A stretch of DNA of 30,491 bases from Thermodesulfobacteriota bacterium (lineage in GTDB: Bacteria; Desulfobacterota; DSM-4660; Desulfatiglandales; Desulfatiglandaceae). The position numbers and the translations under genes are program-made. Positions within the stretch are counted from its first letter, which is position 1; each line of letters begins with the position of its first letter. Where the stretch lies: contig JANQDY010000165.1 in assembly GCA_028278625.1 (NCBI GenBank), positions 1 to 30,491 of the forward strand, written 5' to 3'. Below, piece after piece: positions 16,774 through 26,489 of the stretch. Below the pieces are notes generated by a model, which was given only the letters and a program-made list of their open reading frames with translations, did not search any database and was not told the DNA's origin.

Positions 16774-18201
16774 CTAATGGCGCGCATCTCCCTTGTGGCG
16801 CTGCATTAAGCGATAAATCCCGTAGGGAATCGCGGTAACGGTCAAAATACCGGCGATAAGGAAGCCCACGAAAACATTCGGGCGAATGGCCTGGCTCACA
16901 AGTTGGGTGGGCGGAAAAAAACCGATGGCAATGCAGGAAATCGCCCCCATTATCCCTACACCCGAAACGACCCACACACCGCCATTGCCAAAAGGGATGC
17001 GAAAGGGGCGTTCTACGTGTGGGTGCGAATAACGAAGCCGAATGGCCGCCAGGAACATGGCCACATACATGATGAGATAGAGTTGAATGGTGAGGTCGCT
17101 CAGCATGAAGTAGGCATCGGCCACGGTGGGCTGAAGGGTGAAAGTGAGACAGAGGATTGAGACAATCACCGCCTGAATGAGGAGCACCCGGGTGGGGATG
17201 CCCCTGTCATTGGTTCTGCTGAACCATGCCGGCAGCATTCCCTCCCTGGCCGCCGTCAGCAGCCCCTTGCTGGGTCCGATGACCCAGGAGTTTACACTTC
17301 CGATCACCCCCACGGCCATCATGGCCGCGAGTACTCGCCCCAGATACGACATTGAAAAACCGGCCAGCATGGTATCAAGGGCACTGGTCACCCCTGTCTG
17401 AAGGGTATACTGGTCGGGAGAAAGGGCAACGGAAATGGCGAGGGCTCCCAGGATGAAGGCCAGAAGAATGATACCTGCGGCAATGGCGATGGCAATGGGA
17501 TAAGTGCGATTGGGGTTCCGGGTCTCACGAACGTGCACCGCCGTCATCTCCATGCCGGCAAATGCCAGCAGAACGCTGGCCGCAAATGTAATGTTGCCGG
17601 GCCTGGCCATGTCCGGGAAAAAACCCTCCGCACCCGTGTTCAAATGGGAGGGGTTCCCCGCCAGAAGGTGGAGAAGGGCCAAAAGGATCAGTGCCGACCC
17701 GGGGATAATAACACCTGAAAAGGCCCCTATCACGCTCAGTTTGGCGGATGCTTTCAACCCCCGGAAGTTCCAGAGGGTAGTGCCCCAATAGGTCGTCAGA
17801 ATAACCGCGCAGATGTAGAGTTTATTCTCCGCCAGCCGCTCGGCACCCTGCTGCGGATCAATGGCAAAACCGAGGGAGGCCGCCGCAAATGTAAGCACCA
17901 CAGGATACCAGCAAAGGTTCTGAAACCATTGAATAAAGACGGTTGCGAACCCGTGCTGCCCGCCAAAGGCCGCTTTGACCCACACGTAAACCCCGCCTCG
18001 CTGGGGCCATCCGGTTGCCAGTTCTGCCGCCACCAGGGAGACGGGGAAAAAAAAGACGAGGCCCGCCAAAAGGTAAAAGAAGATGCAGCCCACACCGTAT
18101 TTGGCCATCTGAGGCAGATCCCTCAGACTGGCAATGGCCGCCACATTGATCATGGCCAGCGCAAAGGGACCTAGCAAAGAAGAGGATTGGGCTTTTGTCA
18201 T
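16774..18201 (-). CDS. APC-family amino-acid transporter (glutamate/GABA antiporter-like)
   Basis: A 475-residue integral membrane protein with about 12 hydrophobic segments. The N-terminal INVAAIASLRDLPQMAKYG and ELATGWPQRGGVYVWVKAAFG motifs mark the amino acid-polyamine-organocation superfamily, nearest in pattern to the glutamate:GABA antiporter branch. Also visible are the helix-6 FAGMEMTAVHVRETRNPNRT and VIGSVNSWVIGPSKGL, both typical of that branch. It should exchange or import an amino acid or amine across the inner membrane; the substrate is unresolved. Its start overlaps the stop of the M48 protease gene by four bases (ATGA), so the two are one operon. No ribosome site is independently clear, consistent with coupling. 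Confidence 0.88.
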   Translation of the reverse strand: MTKAQSSSLLGPFALAMINVAAIASLRDLPQMAKYGVGCIFFYLLAGLVFFFPVSLVAAELATGWPQRGGVYVWVKAAFGGQHGFATVFIQWFQNLCWYPVVLTFAAASLGFAIDPQQGAERLAENKLYICAVILTTYWGTTLWNFRGLKASAKLSVIGAFSGVIIPGSALILLALLHLLAGNPSHLNTGAEGFFPDMARPGNITFAASVLLAFAGMEMTAVHVRETRNPNRTYPIAIAIAAGIILLAFILGALAISVALSPDQYTLQTGVTSALDTMLAGFSMSYLGRVLAAMMAVGVIGSVNSWVIGPSKGLLTAAREGMLPAWFSRTNDRGIPTRVLLIQAVIVSILCLTFTLQPTVADAYFMLSDLTIQLYLIMYVAMFLAAIRLRYSHPHVERPFRIPFGNGGVWVVSGVGIMGAISCIAIGFFPPTQLVSQAIRPNVFVGFLIAGILTVTAIPYGIYRLMQRHKGDARH

Positions 18202-19649
18202 TTCACGATTTTGAGGAGTGTCCCTGCCTTTACCGTTTCATCCAGGGATTTGCCGTTCATAACGGCCCATTCTTTAAGCTTTCTGCTGGGGGCACCAATG
18301 GACACGAGGGCTTGTTTCACGGTTTCGGTGCGGGGTGCGGGGACCACTTTGATGCGAAAGGGCTTGCGGTTCAGCATCCGCTTGTCGGTGAGCTTTTTGA
18401 AACCATTCATGGTGTGCTGAAACGTGGGATTGTAGGATCTCACGAGACTCTGGGGCGCCAACCCGTGGAATTCATAGACGCGCCCGCTCATCTTTACATA
18501 ACCGGAGACGATTTCGAGAGTTCCCTGGTTGGTCATGACCCTTGACACGGTCCGCACGGCGGGCAAACCGCCTATTTTTTTCCGGTCGGAAGCAACGAGT
18601 CTTGCCTGGTTCTTCTGAACGAAATTCCTTGCGGCCTGCTCGAGCGTTTTGGCGGATGAAAGCATGAACATGATGGCGGCATCTTTTTTGGGGCTTGTCA
18701 TCTGGACCATGCTGCGGGTGTTTTGAAGGGACCATTTTGCGGGAACCGGAAACTGAAACCGCAGAAGCGGATGATAAAAGATATCGTTTAGAACAAAGCC
18801 TTCCCTGGGATCTTCGCCGTAGACCATACCGTCGATGTGCCCCAGATATTCATTGCGGTTCACCTTGAAATCCTTCAGTCCAAGCTGTTTTTGCCATTTG
18901 ATGGCTTCCCGCTGAACAGCGCCGATGCGGTCATCGGGATTGGGGTGGGTGGAGAACCATTCGGGCAGGCCGCTCTTGTCCGATTGTGGATGCATCCGTT
19001 CGAGGGTCTCAAAAAAGAGGGCCATATGGGTGGCGTCATATCCCGCCTGGCTGGAATAGGCAACGCCCAGGTCATCGGCTTCCCGTTCATTGTCCCGGCT
19101 GTAACTCAAAAACAACAGGCCCACGCCCATCTGGGCCAGGGGCTCAAGTGCCCGCGCCGTTTGGGAGAAAATCATGGCACCCCCTATGGCCAATTGGGCC
19201 ATCTGGGCCCGGCTGTACTGCTGGGCCGAGTGACGGGCGGTGATGTGACCCAGTTCATGCCCCATGACACCGGCCAGTTCCGCTTCACTGTTCAGGTTGG
19301 CCAGAATGCCGCGGGTAAAATAGACGTATCCCCCTGGCACGGCAAACGCATTGACGACGGGACTATCCAATACCTTGAATTCATAGGGAAGACCCGGACG
19401 ATGGGAAATCTTGGACAGTCTCTTTCCCATGTCATTCAGGTAGGCCGTCAGTTTCTTGTCCTTATAGATGCCGTACTCGCTCACAACCTGGGAATCGGTC
19501 TGCCGTCCAAGCCGGATCTCATCCTGCTCGCTCAAGAGCATCAACTGGTGCTCCCCGGTCACCGGGTTAACCGCACATGCACCCAGAAGATATAGGAGAC
19601 CCGCCATCAATACGCCAATCAGCACATTTCCATATCGTTTCCCCAACAT
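18198..19649 (-). CDS. M48 family zinc metalloprotease, lipoprotein (BepA/LoiP-like)
   Basis: A 483-residue protease with a lipoprotein signal (LLYLLGAC, lipidated Cys25). The zinc site is His131-Glu132-x-x-His135 in MGHELGHITARH, and the third ligand region is NEREADDLGVAYSSQAGYD. Like other outer-membrane-quality-control M48 proteases it has a long C-terminal part (about 270 residues). This part ends with a LysM-like stretch (MNGKSLDETVKAGTLLKIVK) that may bind peptidoglycan. It probably acts in the periplasm on misfolded outer-membrane proteins, as known for BepA. That is family knowledge, not shown here. GGGAG precedes the ATG. It is followed by the overlapping transporter gene and preceded 42 bp away by PBP1A, suggesting a shared envelope operon. 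Confidence 0.9.
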   Translation of the reverse strand: MLGKRYGNVLIGVLMAGLLYLLGACAVNPVTGEHQLMLLSEQDEIRLGRQTDSQVVSEYGIYKDKKLTAYLNDMGKRLSKISHRPGLPYEFKVLDSPVVNAFAVPGGYVYFTRGILANLNSEAELAGVMGHELGHITARHSAQQYSRAQMAQLAIGGAMIFSQTARALEPLAQMGVGLLFLSYSRDNEREADDLGVAYSSQAGYDATHMALFFETLERMHPQSDKSGLPEWFSTHPNPDDRIGAVQREAIKWQKQLGLKDFKVNRNEYLGHIDGMVYGEDPREGFVLNDIFYHPLLRFQFPVPAKWSLQNTRSMVQMTSPKKDAAIMFMLSSAKTLEQAARNFVQKNQARLVASDRKKIGGLPAVRTVSRVMTNQGTLEIVSGYVKMSGRVYEFHGLAPQSLVRSYNPTFQHTMNGFKKLTDKRMLNRKPFRIKVVPAPRTETVKQALVSIGAPSRKLKEWAVMNGKSLDETVKAGTLLKIVK

Positions 19650-19691
19650 TTCTGATCTCCCGGGAAATCCGCTTTTCCCTTTGAAAGAAGT

Positions 19692-22097
19692 CTACTGAAC
19701 GTCCATGTCAAATGTTGAAAAAGACTTGGCCTTGACGGCGGTGGGTTTGGGAGTATACTGCCTCGGTTGGGTCCCCTCCTTGAACGCCTGGAACACCGTT
19801 TTTTTGGAATATCGGCTCGCCAGGCGACCCGTTTCCCCATCAATCTTGGCAAATACGACCCCTTTGGGGGCCTGGAAATCCCTCACCGGCTTCCCATCCA
19901 GGGCCTTCTGCATGAATTCGAGCCAGATGGGACTTGCCGCTCTGGAACCGGTTTCCCCCTTTCCCATCTCCCGGGAATCATCATAACCAACCCAGACCCC
20001 GGTTGCCAGACCCGGCGTGTATCCCATAAACCACGCATCCCGAAGATCGTTGGTGGTGCCGGTCTTCCCCGCGACCGGGCGTTTCAGGGCCCTGATGCGC
20101 CAACCGGTTCCTTCCGAAACCACCGCCTTCATGAGATCGGTCATGACAAAGGCCGTTTCCCTCGAAAGAACCATTGCCGTCTCCGGCTGATTCTCCTCAA
20201 TGACATGACCGCTACGATCCAGAACCCGTTTCACGAAAAAAGGCTTTACCAGAAGTCCGCCATTGGCGAAGGCTGCATAGGCCCGGGTCAACTCCATGAG
20301 CGATACGCCAGAAGATCCCAGGGCCAGAGAGAGATTCCGGTCAAGATCCGACTCAATCCCCATTTTTCTGGCATAGTCGATGGCATACTTTATGCCGATT
20401 TTGTTGAGAATTTTGACGGTAATCACATTCCGGCTTTTGGCCAGTCCCGTTCGTATCAGAGTGGGGCCATAGAACTTCTTCTTGTAGTTCTTGGGTTTCC
20501 AGACTTCCCCGGCCTCATTGGGAGCAGACACAAATGGCGAGTCCATGATGATGCTGACCGGCGTCATGCCCCGATCCAGGGCCGCGGAGTATATGATCGG
20601 CTTGAAGGCGGATCCCGGCTGACGGCGGGACTGTATGGCCCGGTTGAACTGGCTCTTGTCAAAGCTGCGCCCCCCCAGCATCGCTTTTACGGCTCCGGTC
20701 TCCGACTCCAGGCAGACCAGGGCTCCTTGAGCCGCTGGGCTCTGCTCCAGTGCCACCAGGTAATCAAAGCCCTTTGGAAGTTTCGTCTCCTTCTTTTTCT
20801 TCTTGTTCTGCTTTTTCTTGGATGGGGGGTCCCCTTTCTTCCTCAAAACACGGACCAGAACCACGTCTCCAGGCTTTAGCACCGTCGAGGGTTTCCTGAC
20901 CCGGGCCTCGTAATAGGCCACCTCCTTGTCAGGTTTTCGGGCCCATTTCATCTCTTTTATTGGGAGAAACGCCAAATCCTTGCCAAGGCGCACTGAAACC
21001 GCCTTTTTTTTGTCGTCCACCCTGACCACCACACCTTCCACCACCGAATCCGCCTTCAGGTTTGAAAGGGAAAGATCCCCGGCGGCCCGAACTTCATAGG
21101 CCCTTGCCTCAGCAGCTGAAAGATGTTTTATGGGTCCCCGGTACCCTTCCCGTTTGTCCAGATCCGCAAGTCCCCGGTTCAGGGCGTCGCGGCCGATCAT
21201 CTGCATCTTGAGATCCAGCGTGGTGTAAACTTTGAGCCCCCCCCGGTACAGAAGATCCCTTCCGTATCTCTTGAGCAGATAGCGTCGCACATGCTCCGAA
21301 AAATAGGGAGCCCGCTCAAAAGTGTTGATCCCTTTCCCATAAATGACAAGGGTGGCCGCCAAAGCCTTATCCCGCTCCGCTTCCGTGATGAACCCTTCTT
21401 CAGCCATTCTTGAAAGGACATATTTTTGCCGGGCTTTGGCACGATCAAACCGGGAAACGGGTGAATACCTGGCCGGGGCCTGGGGAAGGCCCGCCAGGAG
21501 GGACGCCTCCGCAAGGGTCAGCTCCTTGGCCGGCTTATGATAATATGTCTGGCTCGCCGCCTCCACGCCATAAGCCCCGTGCCCCAGGTAAATCTGATTC
21601 AAATAGAGAAAAAGAATATGTTCCTTGGGGAACGTATTCTCAAGCTGCACGGAGAGAATCGCCTCACGGACTTTGCGCCGATAGGTTTTCTTTACATTCT
21701 TGAGGATCAGCGATTTGGTGACCTGCTGCGTGATGGTACTTCCCCCCTGCTCCACTTTTCCGGCCTGAAGATTTTTCAGAAAAGCCCGCACAATACCTTG
21801 CACGTCGACCCCCTGGTGTTCAAAAAACCGCGCGTCCTCGGCAGCGATAAAAGCATTGATCAAATGCTCAGGGAGTTCCGAGATGGGCACCACTGTCCGC
21901 TTCTCTTCCCAAAGCCTGCCGATAATGTGACCGTCCTCACTGTAGATCCGGGTAATCACCGGAGGTCTGTAATCCTTGACTGAACCCACATAGGGAAGGT
22001 TGCTGGACCAAAGGTAGGCAAAATAGCCGCCGATACAGAGGCTGAAAACAACCACTATGCAAAACAGGAAGAGCAGGATCTTTAAGAGGAGTTTCAT
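19692..22097 (-). CDS. mrcA: Class A penicillin-binding protein 1A (transglycosylase/transpeptidase)
   Basis: An 801-residue bifunctional peptidoglycan synthase. It has one N-terminal anchor (residues 4-30) and a GT51 transglycosylase domain with catalytic Glu87 in AAEDARFFEHQGVD and GGSTITQQVTKSL. An OB-like insert follows (about 330-430), then a transpeptidase domain with nucleophile Ser496 in RQPGSAFKP, SRN in AKSRNVITV, and KTGTTNDLRDAWFMGYT. The insert carries an unusual lysine run (KKKQNKKKKKETK) just before the transpeptidase. It builds and cross-links glycan strands at the outer face of the inner membrane. A good sigma-70 promoter and a leader hairpin lie upstream. It may be transcribed with lgt and also alone. 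Length and motifs are normal for PBP1A. Confidence 0.95.
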   Translation of the reverse strand: MKLLLKILLFLFCIVVVFSLCIGGYFAYLWSSNLPYVGSVKDYRPPVITRIYSEDGHIIGRLWEEKRTVVPISELPEHLINAFIAAEDARFFEHQGVDVQGIVRAFLKNLQAGKVEQGGSTITQQVTKSLILKNVKKTYRRKVREAILSVQLENTFPKEHILFLYLNQIYLGHGAYGVEAASQTYYHKPAKELTLAEASLLAGLPQAPARYSPVSRFDRAKARQKYVLSRMAEEGFITEAERDKALAATLVIYGKGINTFERAPYFSEHVRRYLLKRYGRDLLYRGGLKVYTTLDLKMQMIGRDALNRGLADLDKREGYRGPIKHLSAAEARAYEVRAAGDLSLSNLKADSVVEGVVVRVDDKKKAVSVRLGKDLAFLPIKEMKWARKPDKEVAYYEARVRKPSTVLKPGDVVLVRVLRKKGDPPSKKKQNKKKKKETKLPKGFDYLVALEQSPAAQGALVCLESETGAVKAMLGGRSFDKSQFNRAIQSRRQPGSAFKPIIYSAALDRGMTPVSIIMDSPFVSAPNEAGEVWKPKNYKKKFYGPTLIRTGLAKSRNVITVKILNKIGIKYAIDYARKMGIESDLDRNLSLALGSSGVSLMELTRAYAAFANGGLLVKPFFVKRVLDRSGHVIEENQPETAMVLSRETAFVMTDLMKAVVSEGTGWRIRALKRPVAGKTGTTNDLRDAWFMGYTPGLATGVWVGYDDSREMGKGETGSRAASPIWLEFMQKALDGKPVRDFQAPKGVVFAKIDGETGRLASRYSKKTVFQAFKEGTQPRQYTPKPTAVKAKSFSTFDMDVQ

Positions 22098-22125
22098 TGG
22101 TGATTGCCTTTTCGCGCCCGAACAG

Positions 22126-22142
22126 ACGGCACCGAGTGCCGT
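22126..22142. promoter_or_regulatory. 17-bp hairpin/palindrome in the PBP1A leader
   Basis: ACGGCAC and GTGCCGT flank three bases and give a perfect 7-bp stem, placed 29-45 bases before the PBP1A start codon and inside the predicted transcript. No T-run follows, so it is not an intrinsic terminator. It may be an operator or an RNA control element. Confidence 0.4.
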
Positions 22143-22210
22143 TTGGGGTTAATGTTGTCCTGGTATCATTTTATCCGAATGATGCACCATCAAAACCGTG
22201 GCCATGGGAA

Positions 22211-22238
22211 ATTATACTATACAGGGACCTCAAGTCAA
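22211..22238 (-). promoter_or_regulatory. Sigma-70 promoter for PBP1A
   Basis: On the minus strand TTGACT (22238-22233) and a perfect TATAAT (22216-22211) are separated by 16 bases. Transcription would start near 22204 and give a leader of about 107 nt. It lies in the 161-bp gap after lgt, so PBP1A can be expressed independently of the ileS-lspA-lgt transcript. Confidence 0.7.
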
Positions 22239-22258
22239 CCGCGGGCAAGCGTCACCGG

Positions 22259-23035
22259 TTAATCTCTTTCCCTGGCCTTCCCCTTTGACTTCATAAGAAA
22301 GAGGGTGACAACGGATCCGGCCAGAATCATCAGGGCCAGCCCCTGGACGGCACCCATGGAACCTCCCTGAAAAAGAGGACGTATGTCGCCCCGGTATTTT
22401 TCAACGAAAAGGGAGACCGTGCTGTGAAAAATCAGATACCATAGAACCACTTGACCGGGGAATTTCCTTTTCATAAGAATCATGAGCAGTATGGCGGTGA
22501 CACAAAATCCGCCGGTTGCCGCAAACAGCTGTGTGGGGTATAGGGGTATTTTCAAAGGTGCTGCTGAATGGGGGTTTGTAAAGACAATCCCCACGGGAGA
22601 ATCGGTGGGCCTGCCGTAACCGCAACCGTCAAGAAAGCAGCCAATCCATCCCACCGCCTGCCCCAGGGCCGCTCCCGGTGCCCAGACATCCCCCATCTCC
22701 CAGAAAGAAAGTCCGTGCTTTTTAACATACCATAGAAGCGTTGCCATAACGGCCAGTATCCCCCCTTGAAACGTAAGCCCACCCTGCCACACCTTCAGGA
22801 CATCCAAAAGTTTGTCACTGAAATCACCCAGGTGGACCGCCACATACATAAGCCGTGAACCCACAACGGCCGCAAGGATCAAATACACCCCCAAACCGAT
22901 GAGCAAATGAACGTCGACCCCCCTTTGACGGGCGATTTTTAGGGTTAAAAGAAGGCCGGCCACAAACCCCATGGCCACGAAAAGGCCATAGGTATGGATC
23001 GTAACCGGTCCGATGGAAAGAAGATCAGGGAACAT
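22259..23035 (-). CDS. lgt: Prolipoprotein diacylglyceryl transferase
   Basis: A 258-residue membrane enzyme with about seven hydrophobic segments. It attaches diacylglycerol from phosphatidylglycerol to the lipobox cysteine of prolipoproteins, the first step of lipoprotein maturation. Visible family features are the N-terminal PVTIHTYGLFVAMGF, the central VGSRLMYV, the signature-loop equivalent GQAVGWIGCFLDGCGYGRPT, and YPTQLFAA (equivalent of HPTQLYE). The signature loop differs from the enterobacterial GRxxNFxNxE form and matches a divergent Lgt branch. It follows lspA by 30 bp, so the first two lipoprotein-processing enzymes are neighbours, and the nearby M48 protease is itself a predicted lipoprotein substrate. 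The ribosome site is not obvious. Confidence 0.88.
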   Translation of the reverse strand: MFPDLLSIGPVTIHTYGLFVAMGFVAGLLLTLKIARQRGVDVHLLIGLGVYLILAAVVGSRLMYVAVHLGDFSDKLLDVLKVWQGGLTFQGGILAVMATLLWYVKKHGLSFWEMGDVWAPGAALGQAVGWIGCFLDGCGYGRPTDSPVGIVFTNPHSAAPLKIPLYPTQLFAATGGFCVTAILLMILMKRKFPGQVVLWYLIFHSTVSLFVEKYRGDIRPLFQGGSMGAVQGLALMILAGSVVTLFLMKSKGKARERD

Positions 23036-23065
23036 GAAACGGGTATGAGGTCATATCTGTCGGTT

Positions 23066-23572
23066 TCAAGAAGCGGTTTTTTTCCGGGGCTCTGAAATGA
23101 AGAGGCTCAGCCCCACCACGAAAGCGCCCACTGTTATGGATGCGTCCGCAACATTGAAGGCGGGCCAGTGCCACGTACCCACATGGAAGTCCAGAAAATC
23201 GATCACCTCGCGGAGTCTTATTCTGTCAATAAGGTTGCCGAGCGCACCTCCCAGGATAAGGGAAAGGCCAAAGGTCGTCCAATTGCTCTCATCCTTCATG
23301 CGGTAGAACCAGAACAGGAGAAGGACGATGGCAAGAATCGTTGCGGAAACCAGGAGCCAGAAACCGATATCCATATTGGGACGGTTCATGAACCCAAAGG
23401 CCATGCCCCGGTTTCGCACATGTACCATATTGAAGAACCCGGCGATAACAGGCACGCTCTCATGAACCCGCAGCCAACTGACGAGAGCAATCTTGGTCCC
23501 CTGATCAAGGCAGACGACCAGGAGGGCCGGCCATATCATCAAAGGGTAATTGTGTCCAGAACGTCTCGGCAT
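23066..23572 (-). CDS. lspA: Lipoprotein signal peptidase (signal peptidase II)
   Basis: A 168-residue inner-membrane aspartic peptidase that cleaves the signal peptide of diacylglyceryl-modified prolipoproteins. There are four hydrophobic helices, the motif LDQGTK at the end of helix 1, NRGMAFGF (the NxGxxFG motif), and the two catalytic aspartates Asp116 ([14 protein letters not shown]) and Asp143 ([11 protein letters not shown]). The ATG at 23572 overlaps the ileS 3' end by 34 bases. A second in-frame ATG at 23539 shares its first base with the ileS stop (TGATG) and is an alternative coupled start that would shorten the protein by 11 residues. ileS-lspA is a widely conserved gene pair. Confidence 0.93.
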   Translation of the reverse strand: MPRRSGHNYPLMIWPALLVVCLDQGTKIALVSWLRVHESVPVIAGFFNMVHVRNRGMAFGFMNRPNMDIGFWLLVSATILAIVLLLFWFYRMKDESNWTTFGLSLILGGALGNLIDRIRLREVIDFLDFHVGTWHWPAFNVADASITVGAFVVGLSLFISEPRKKTAS

Positions 23573-26337
23573 CGTCCACAGATGGTTGGATGTTCAAGGT
23601 CTTCTCCCACGGAGGGATCATGGATCCAGCATCTTTCACACTTGTCGTCCCTAGAAGGCTTAACAGACACTTTGAGCCCCGGGACCGTCTCGCTTTCCAT
23701 CACCCCGTCCAGCTCCTCAATGTCCACCAGCGTTACCGACGAAACGATGAAGATGGTTTTCAGCTGATCCGCATAAGTCCTCAACCTCTCTTTAAGCTCT
23801 GCTGAAACCCCAAGAGTTACCGCCGCATTCAGAGGATGTCCAATCCTCTTTTCCTTCCGGGCCTTCTCGAGGGTTTTCGTCACCTCTTTTCGCACGGAAA
23901 TGATGTCTTCCCAGCGTTCGGCGAGATCGGTGTTAACAAACCCATTTTTGGGCCGCAGGAAGAGGTCTGCGTGGACACTGGCAGCACGGTCCTTCCCTCC
24001 CATGTATTGCCAGATTTCATCGGCCGTGAAAGAGAGTACCGGTGCCATAAGGCGAACCAGGGTCTCCAGTATTTCATTCATGGCAAACTGGGCCGAGCGC
24101 CTTTTGATGTCCCTCTGGGGGGAGGTGTAAAGCCGGTCTTTGATGATGTCCAGATAGAATGCGGAGAGATCCAGGACACAGAAATTGTGAAGATGATGGT
24201 ATACCAGATGAAATTCAAAACTCTCATAGGCACTGAGAACACGCTCCGTCAACCCCTGGAGTTGGTGGAGTGCCCACTGGTCCAGCTCCTCCATCTCTTC
24301 GTAGGGAACCGCGTCTGTTTCGGGGTTGTAATCCTTGAGATTTCCTAGGAGATACCGACAGGTATTGCGTATCCGGCGGTAGGCATCCGTCAGGCGCTGA
24401 AGAATCTCCTTTGAGAGCCGGATGTTGTCCCGATAGTCCTCACCCGCCACCCAGAGCCTCAGAATCTCCGCGCCGTAGCTCTTGATGAGTGACTCCGGGG
24501 GAATCACGTTTCCCGCGGACTTGTGCATGGCTTTTCCCTTGCCGTCCACCACAAACCCGTGGGTGAGCACACTCCCGTAGGGGGCCTGATTCCGGGTGCC
24601 CACCGAACAGAGCAGGGAACTGTGAAACCATCCCCGGTGCTGGTCACTCCCCTCAAGATAGAGGTCCGCCGGACTGTCCAGATAGGGACGATACTCCATC
24701 ACCGCGGCGTAACTCACACCGGAATCAAACCACACATCCAGAATGTCCGTTTCCTTCTCAAAATCATTCTCCCCGCAGGAGGGGCAGGTGGTGTCAGGCG
24801 GCAGCAGTTCCTTTTCAGATGCGGTAAACCAGATGTCCGCACCCGATACCTCAACCATCCGGGCCACATGATCGATGATCTCCTGGGAAATGACCACTTC
24901 CCCGCATTTTCGACAGAAAAAAACGGTAATGGGGACCCCCCAGGATCGCTGCCTGGAAATACACCAGTCCGGCCGATTGGCGATCATGCTGTAGATTCGA
25001 TCCCGGCCCCAGGACGGGATCCAGTTCACTTCGTTGATGGCCTTAAGGGCAGCATCCCGGAGGCCCGTTTTGTCCATGGAGATAAACCACTGCTCGGTGG
25101 AGCGGAATATCACCGGTTTCTTGCAACGCCAGCAGTGGGGGTATTCATGGGTGATCTTCTGCTCCTTTACCAGAAGATCCAGTTCCATGAGTTTGTCGAT
25201 GACCGAGCGGTTGGATTCAAATACCTCCATGCCTGAAAAATGATCCACGTCCAGGGTGAACCGGCCCACATCATCCACCGGCGAGTACACGTCGAGTCCG
25301 TATTTAAGGCCAGTTTCATAGTCCTCCCGGCCGTGGCCGGGTGCGGTGTGCACACACCCCGTACCGCTTTCAAGGGTCACATAAGGGGCCAGAACAATGA
25401 CACTGGGCCGATCATAAATAGGGTGCCTTGCGGAGAGGTTTTCAAGCTCATCCGCCTGAAAGGTTCTAAGAATTTTGAAGGACTGGATGCCGAAGTTCTC
25501 CATACAGTCGTTCAAAAGCCCTTCGGCCAGAATCAAGACTTCATTTTCACCGGTCTCCACCGCCACGTAGGGAAGATCGGGATGAAGGGCAATGGCCAGG
25601 TTGGCGGGAAGGGTCCAGGGAGTTGTGGTCCAGATGACCACGAAAACCGCTTTCCCTTTAAAGACGGGATCGATTTCCGCCAAATCGGAGATCATGGGGA
25701 ATTTGACGAAAATGGATGGGGACGTGTGCTCGTCATACTCCACTTCCGCTTCCGCCAAAGCGGTTCGGCAGGAAGTACACCAGTAAATGGGCTTCTTGCT
25801 CCGCACCAGGCTGCCGTTTAAGGCAAATTTGCCGAACTCTCTAACGATGGTGGCCTCATAGGGATAGTTCATGGTGAGATAGGGCCGATCCCACTCCCCA
25901 AAAACACCCAGGCGTTTGAATTCGTTGCGCTGAATGTCAATATATTTTTCCGCGTACCGGCGGCAGTGCCGTCTGATATCCACCTGGGTCATCTCCCGCT
26001 TTTTGTCCCCCAGCTCTCCGTCCACCTTGTGCTCAATGGGGAGGCCATGGCAGTCCCATCCGGGAACATATGGGACGTCGAAACCGGCCATCTGTTTCGA
26101 TTTGATGATAATATCCTTCAAAACCTTGTTAAAGGCGGTCCCCATATGAATATTGCCGTTGGCATAAGGTGGGCCGTCGTGAAACATGTAACGGGGTCTT
26201 CCCTTTGAAGCTTCTCGGATGGTTTCGTACAGATTCTCTGTCTCCCACCGCTCCAGTATTTCAGGTTCCTTTTTGACCAGATTTCCTTTCATGGGAAACG
26301 CGGTTTTCGGTAGATTGAGGGTCTTCTTATAGTCCAT
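23539..26337 (-). CDS. ileS: Isoleucyl-tRNA synthetase
   Basis: A 932-residue class I aminoacyl-tRNA synthetase that charges tRNA-Ile in the cytosol. The HIGH equivalent is HMGT at His64 ([20 protein letters not shown]). The editing domain lies at about 190-390, with [18 protein letters not shown]. The second signature is KAMHKSAGN (Lys606) in place of KMSKS. The C-terminal zinc motif is CERCW and CGRC near residues 905-925, and another CRKC/CPSC pair is in the middle. The start is the ATG at 26337 with GGAGG 10 nt upstream. An ATG 39 bases further 5' lacks a site and lies inside or next to the promoter. Length is typical. It is first in an ileS-lspA-lgt run. Confidence 0.95.
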   Translation of the reverse strand: MDYKKTLNLPKTAFPMKGNLVKKEPEILERWETENLYETIREASKGRPRYMFHDGPPYANGNIHMGTAFNKVLKDIIIKSKQMAGFDVPYVPGWDCHGLPIEHKVDGELGDKKREMTQVDIRRHCRRYAEKYIDIQRNEFKRLGVFGEWDRPYLTMNYPYEATIVREFGKFALNGSLVRSKKPIYWCTSCRTALAEAEVEYDEHTSPSIFVKFPMISDLAEIDPVFKGKAVFVVIWTTTPWTLPANLAIALHPDLPYVAVETGENEVLILAEGLLNDCMENFGIQSFKILRTFQADELENLSARHPIYDRPSVIVLAPYVTLESGTGCVHTAPGHGREDYETGLKYGLDVYSPVDDVGRFTLDVDHFSGMEVFESNRSVIDKLMELDLLVKEQKITHEYPHCWRCKKPVIFRSTEQWFISMDKTGLRDAALKAINEVNWIPSWGRDRIYSMIANRPDWCISRQRSWGVPITVFFCRKCGEVVISQEIIDHVARMVEVSGADIWFTASEKELLPPDTTCPSCGENDFEKETDILDVWFDSGVSYAAVMEYRPYLDSPADLYLEGSDQHRGWFHSSLLCSVGTRNQAPYGSVLTHGFVVDGKGKAMHKSAGNVIPPESLIKSYGAEILRLWVAGEDYRDNIRLSKEILQRLTDAYRRIRNTCRYLLGNLKDYNPETDAVPYEEMEELDQWALHQLQGLTERVLSAYESFEFHLVYHHLHNFCVLDLSAFYLDIIKDRLYTSPQRDIKRRSAQFAMNEILETLVRLMAPVLSFTADEIWQYMGGKDRAASVHADLFLRPKNGFVNTDLAERWEDIISVRKEVTKTLEKARKEKRIGHPLNAAVTLGVSAELKERLRTYADQLKTIFIVSSVTLVDIEELDGVMESETVPGLKVSVKPSRDDKCERCWIHDPSVGEDLEHPTICGRCRDVLDTITL

Positions 26338-26374
26338 GATGCCTGGGCCTCCAAGTTCAAGAATAAACGCATCC

Positions 26375-26401
26375 ATTATCAGAAGTGAGAATTCAAGTCA
26401 A
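26375..26401 (-). promoter_or_regulatory. Candidate sigma-70 promoter for ileS
   Basis: On the minus strand TTGACT (26401-26396) and GATAAT (26380-26375) are separated by 15 bases (16 if the -35 is read as ATTGAC). Transcription would begin near 26368, about 30 nt before the ileS start and just ahead of its GGAGG site. Confidence 0.45.
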
Positions 26402-26448
26402 TTCCATAAATCTCATTGAACAGGGGCTTCCCTTTCCGATTCCGGCGA

Positions 26449-26489
26449 TAAAAAACAAAATGAGGAGAATTGAGGGCGGGCTTTCCTCA
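26449..26489 (-). terminator. Intrinsic terminator after the two small hypothetical genes
   Basis: On the minus strand TGAGGA (26489-26484, including the stop codon) pairs with TCCTCA (26466-26461) and is followed immediately by TTTTGTTTTTT. The stem is short and the loop long (17 nt), but the T-tract is strong and the position, between a stop codon and the ileS promoter, fits. Confidence 0.48.

Noticed and set aside
19767..20879. A 370-codon plus-strand frame
   Set aside because: Shadow of the PBP1A gene; the minus strand carries all PBP1A motifs.
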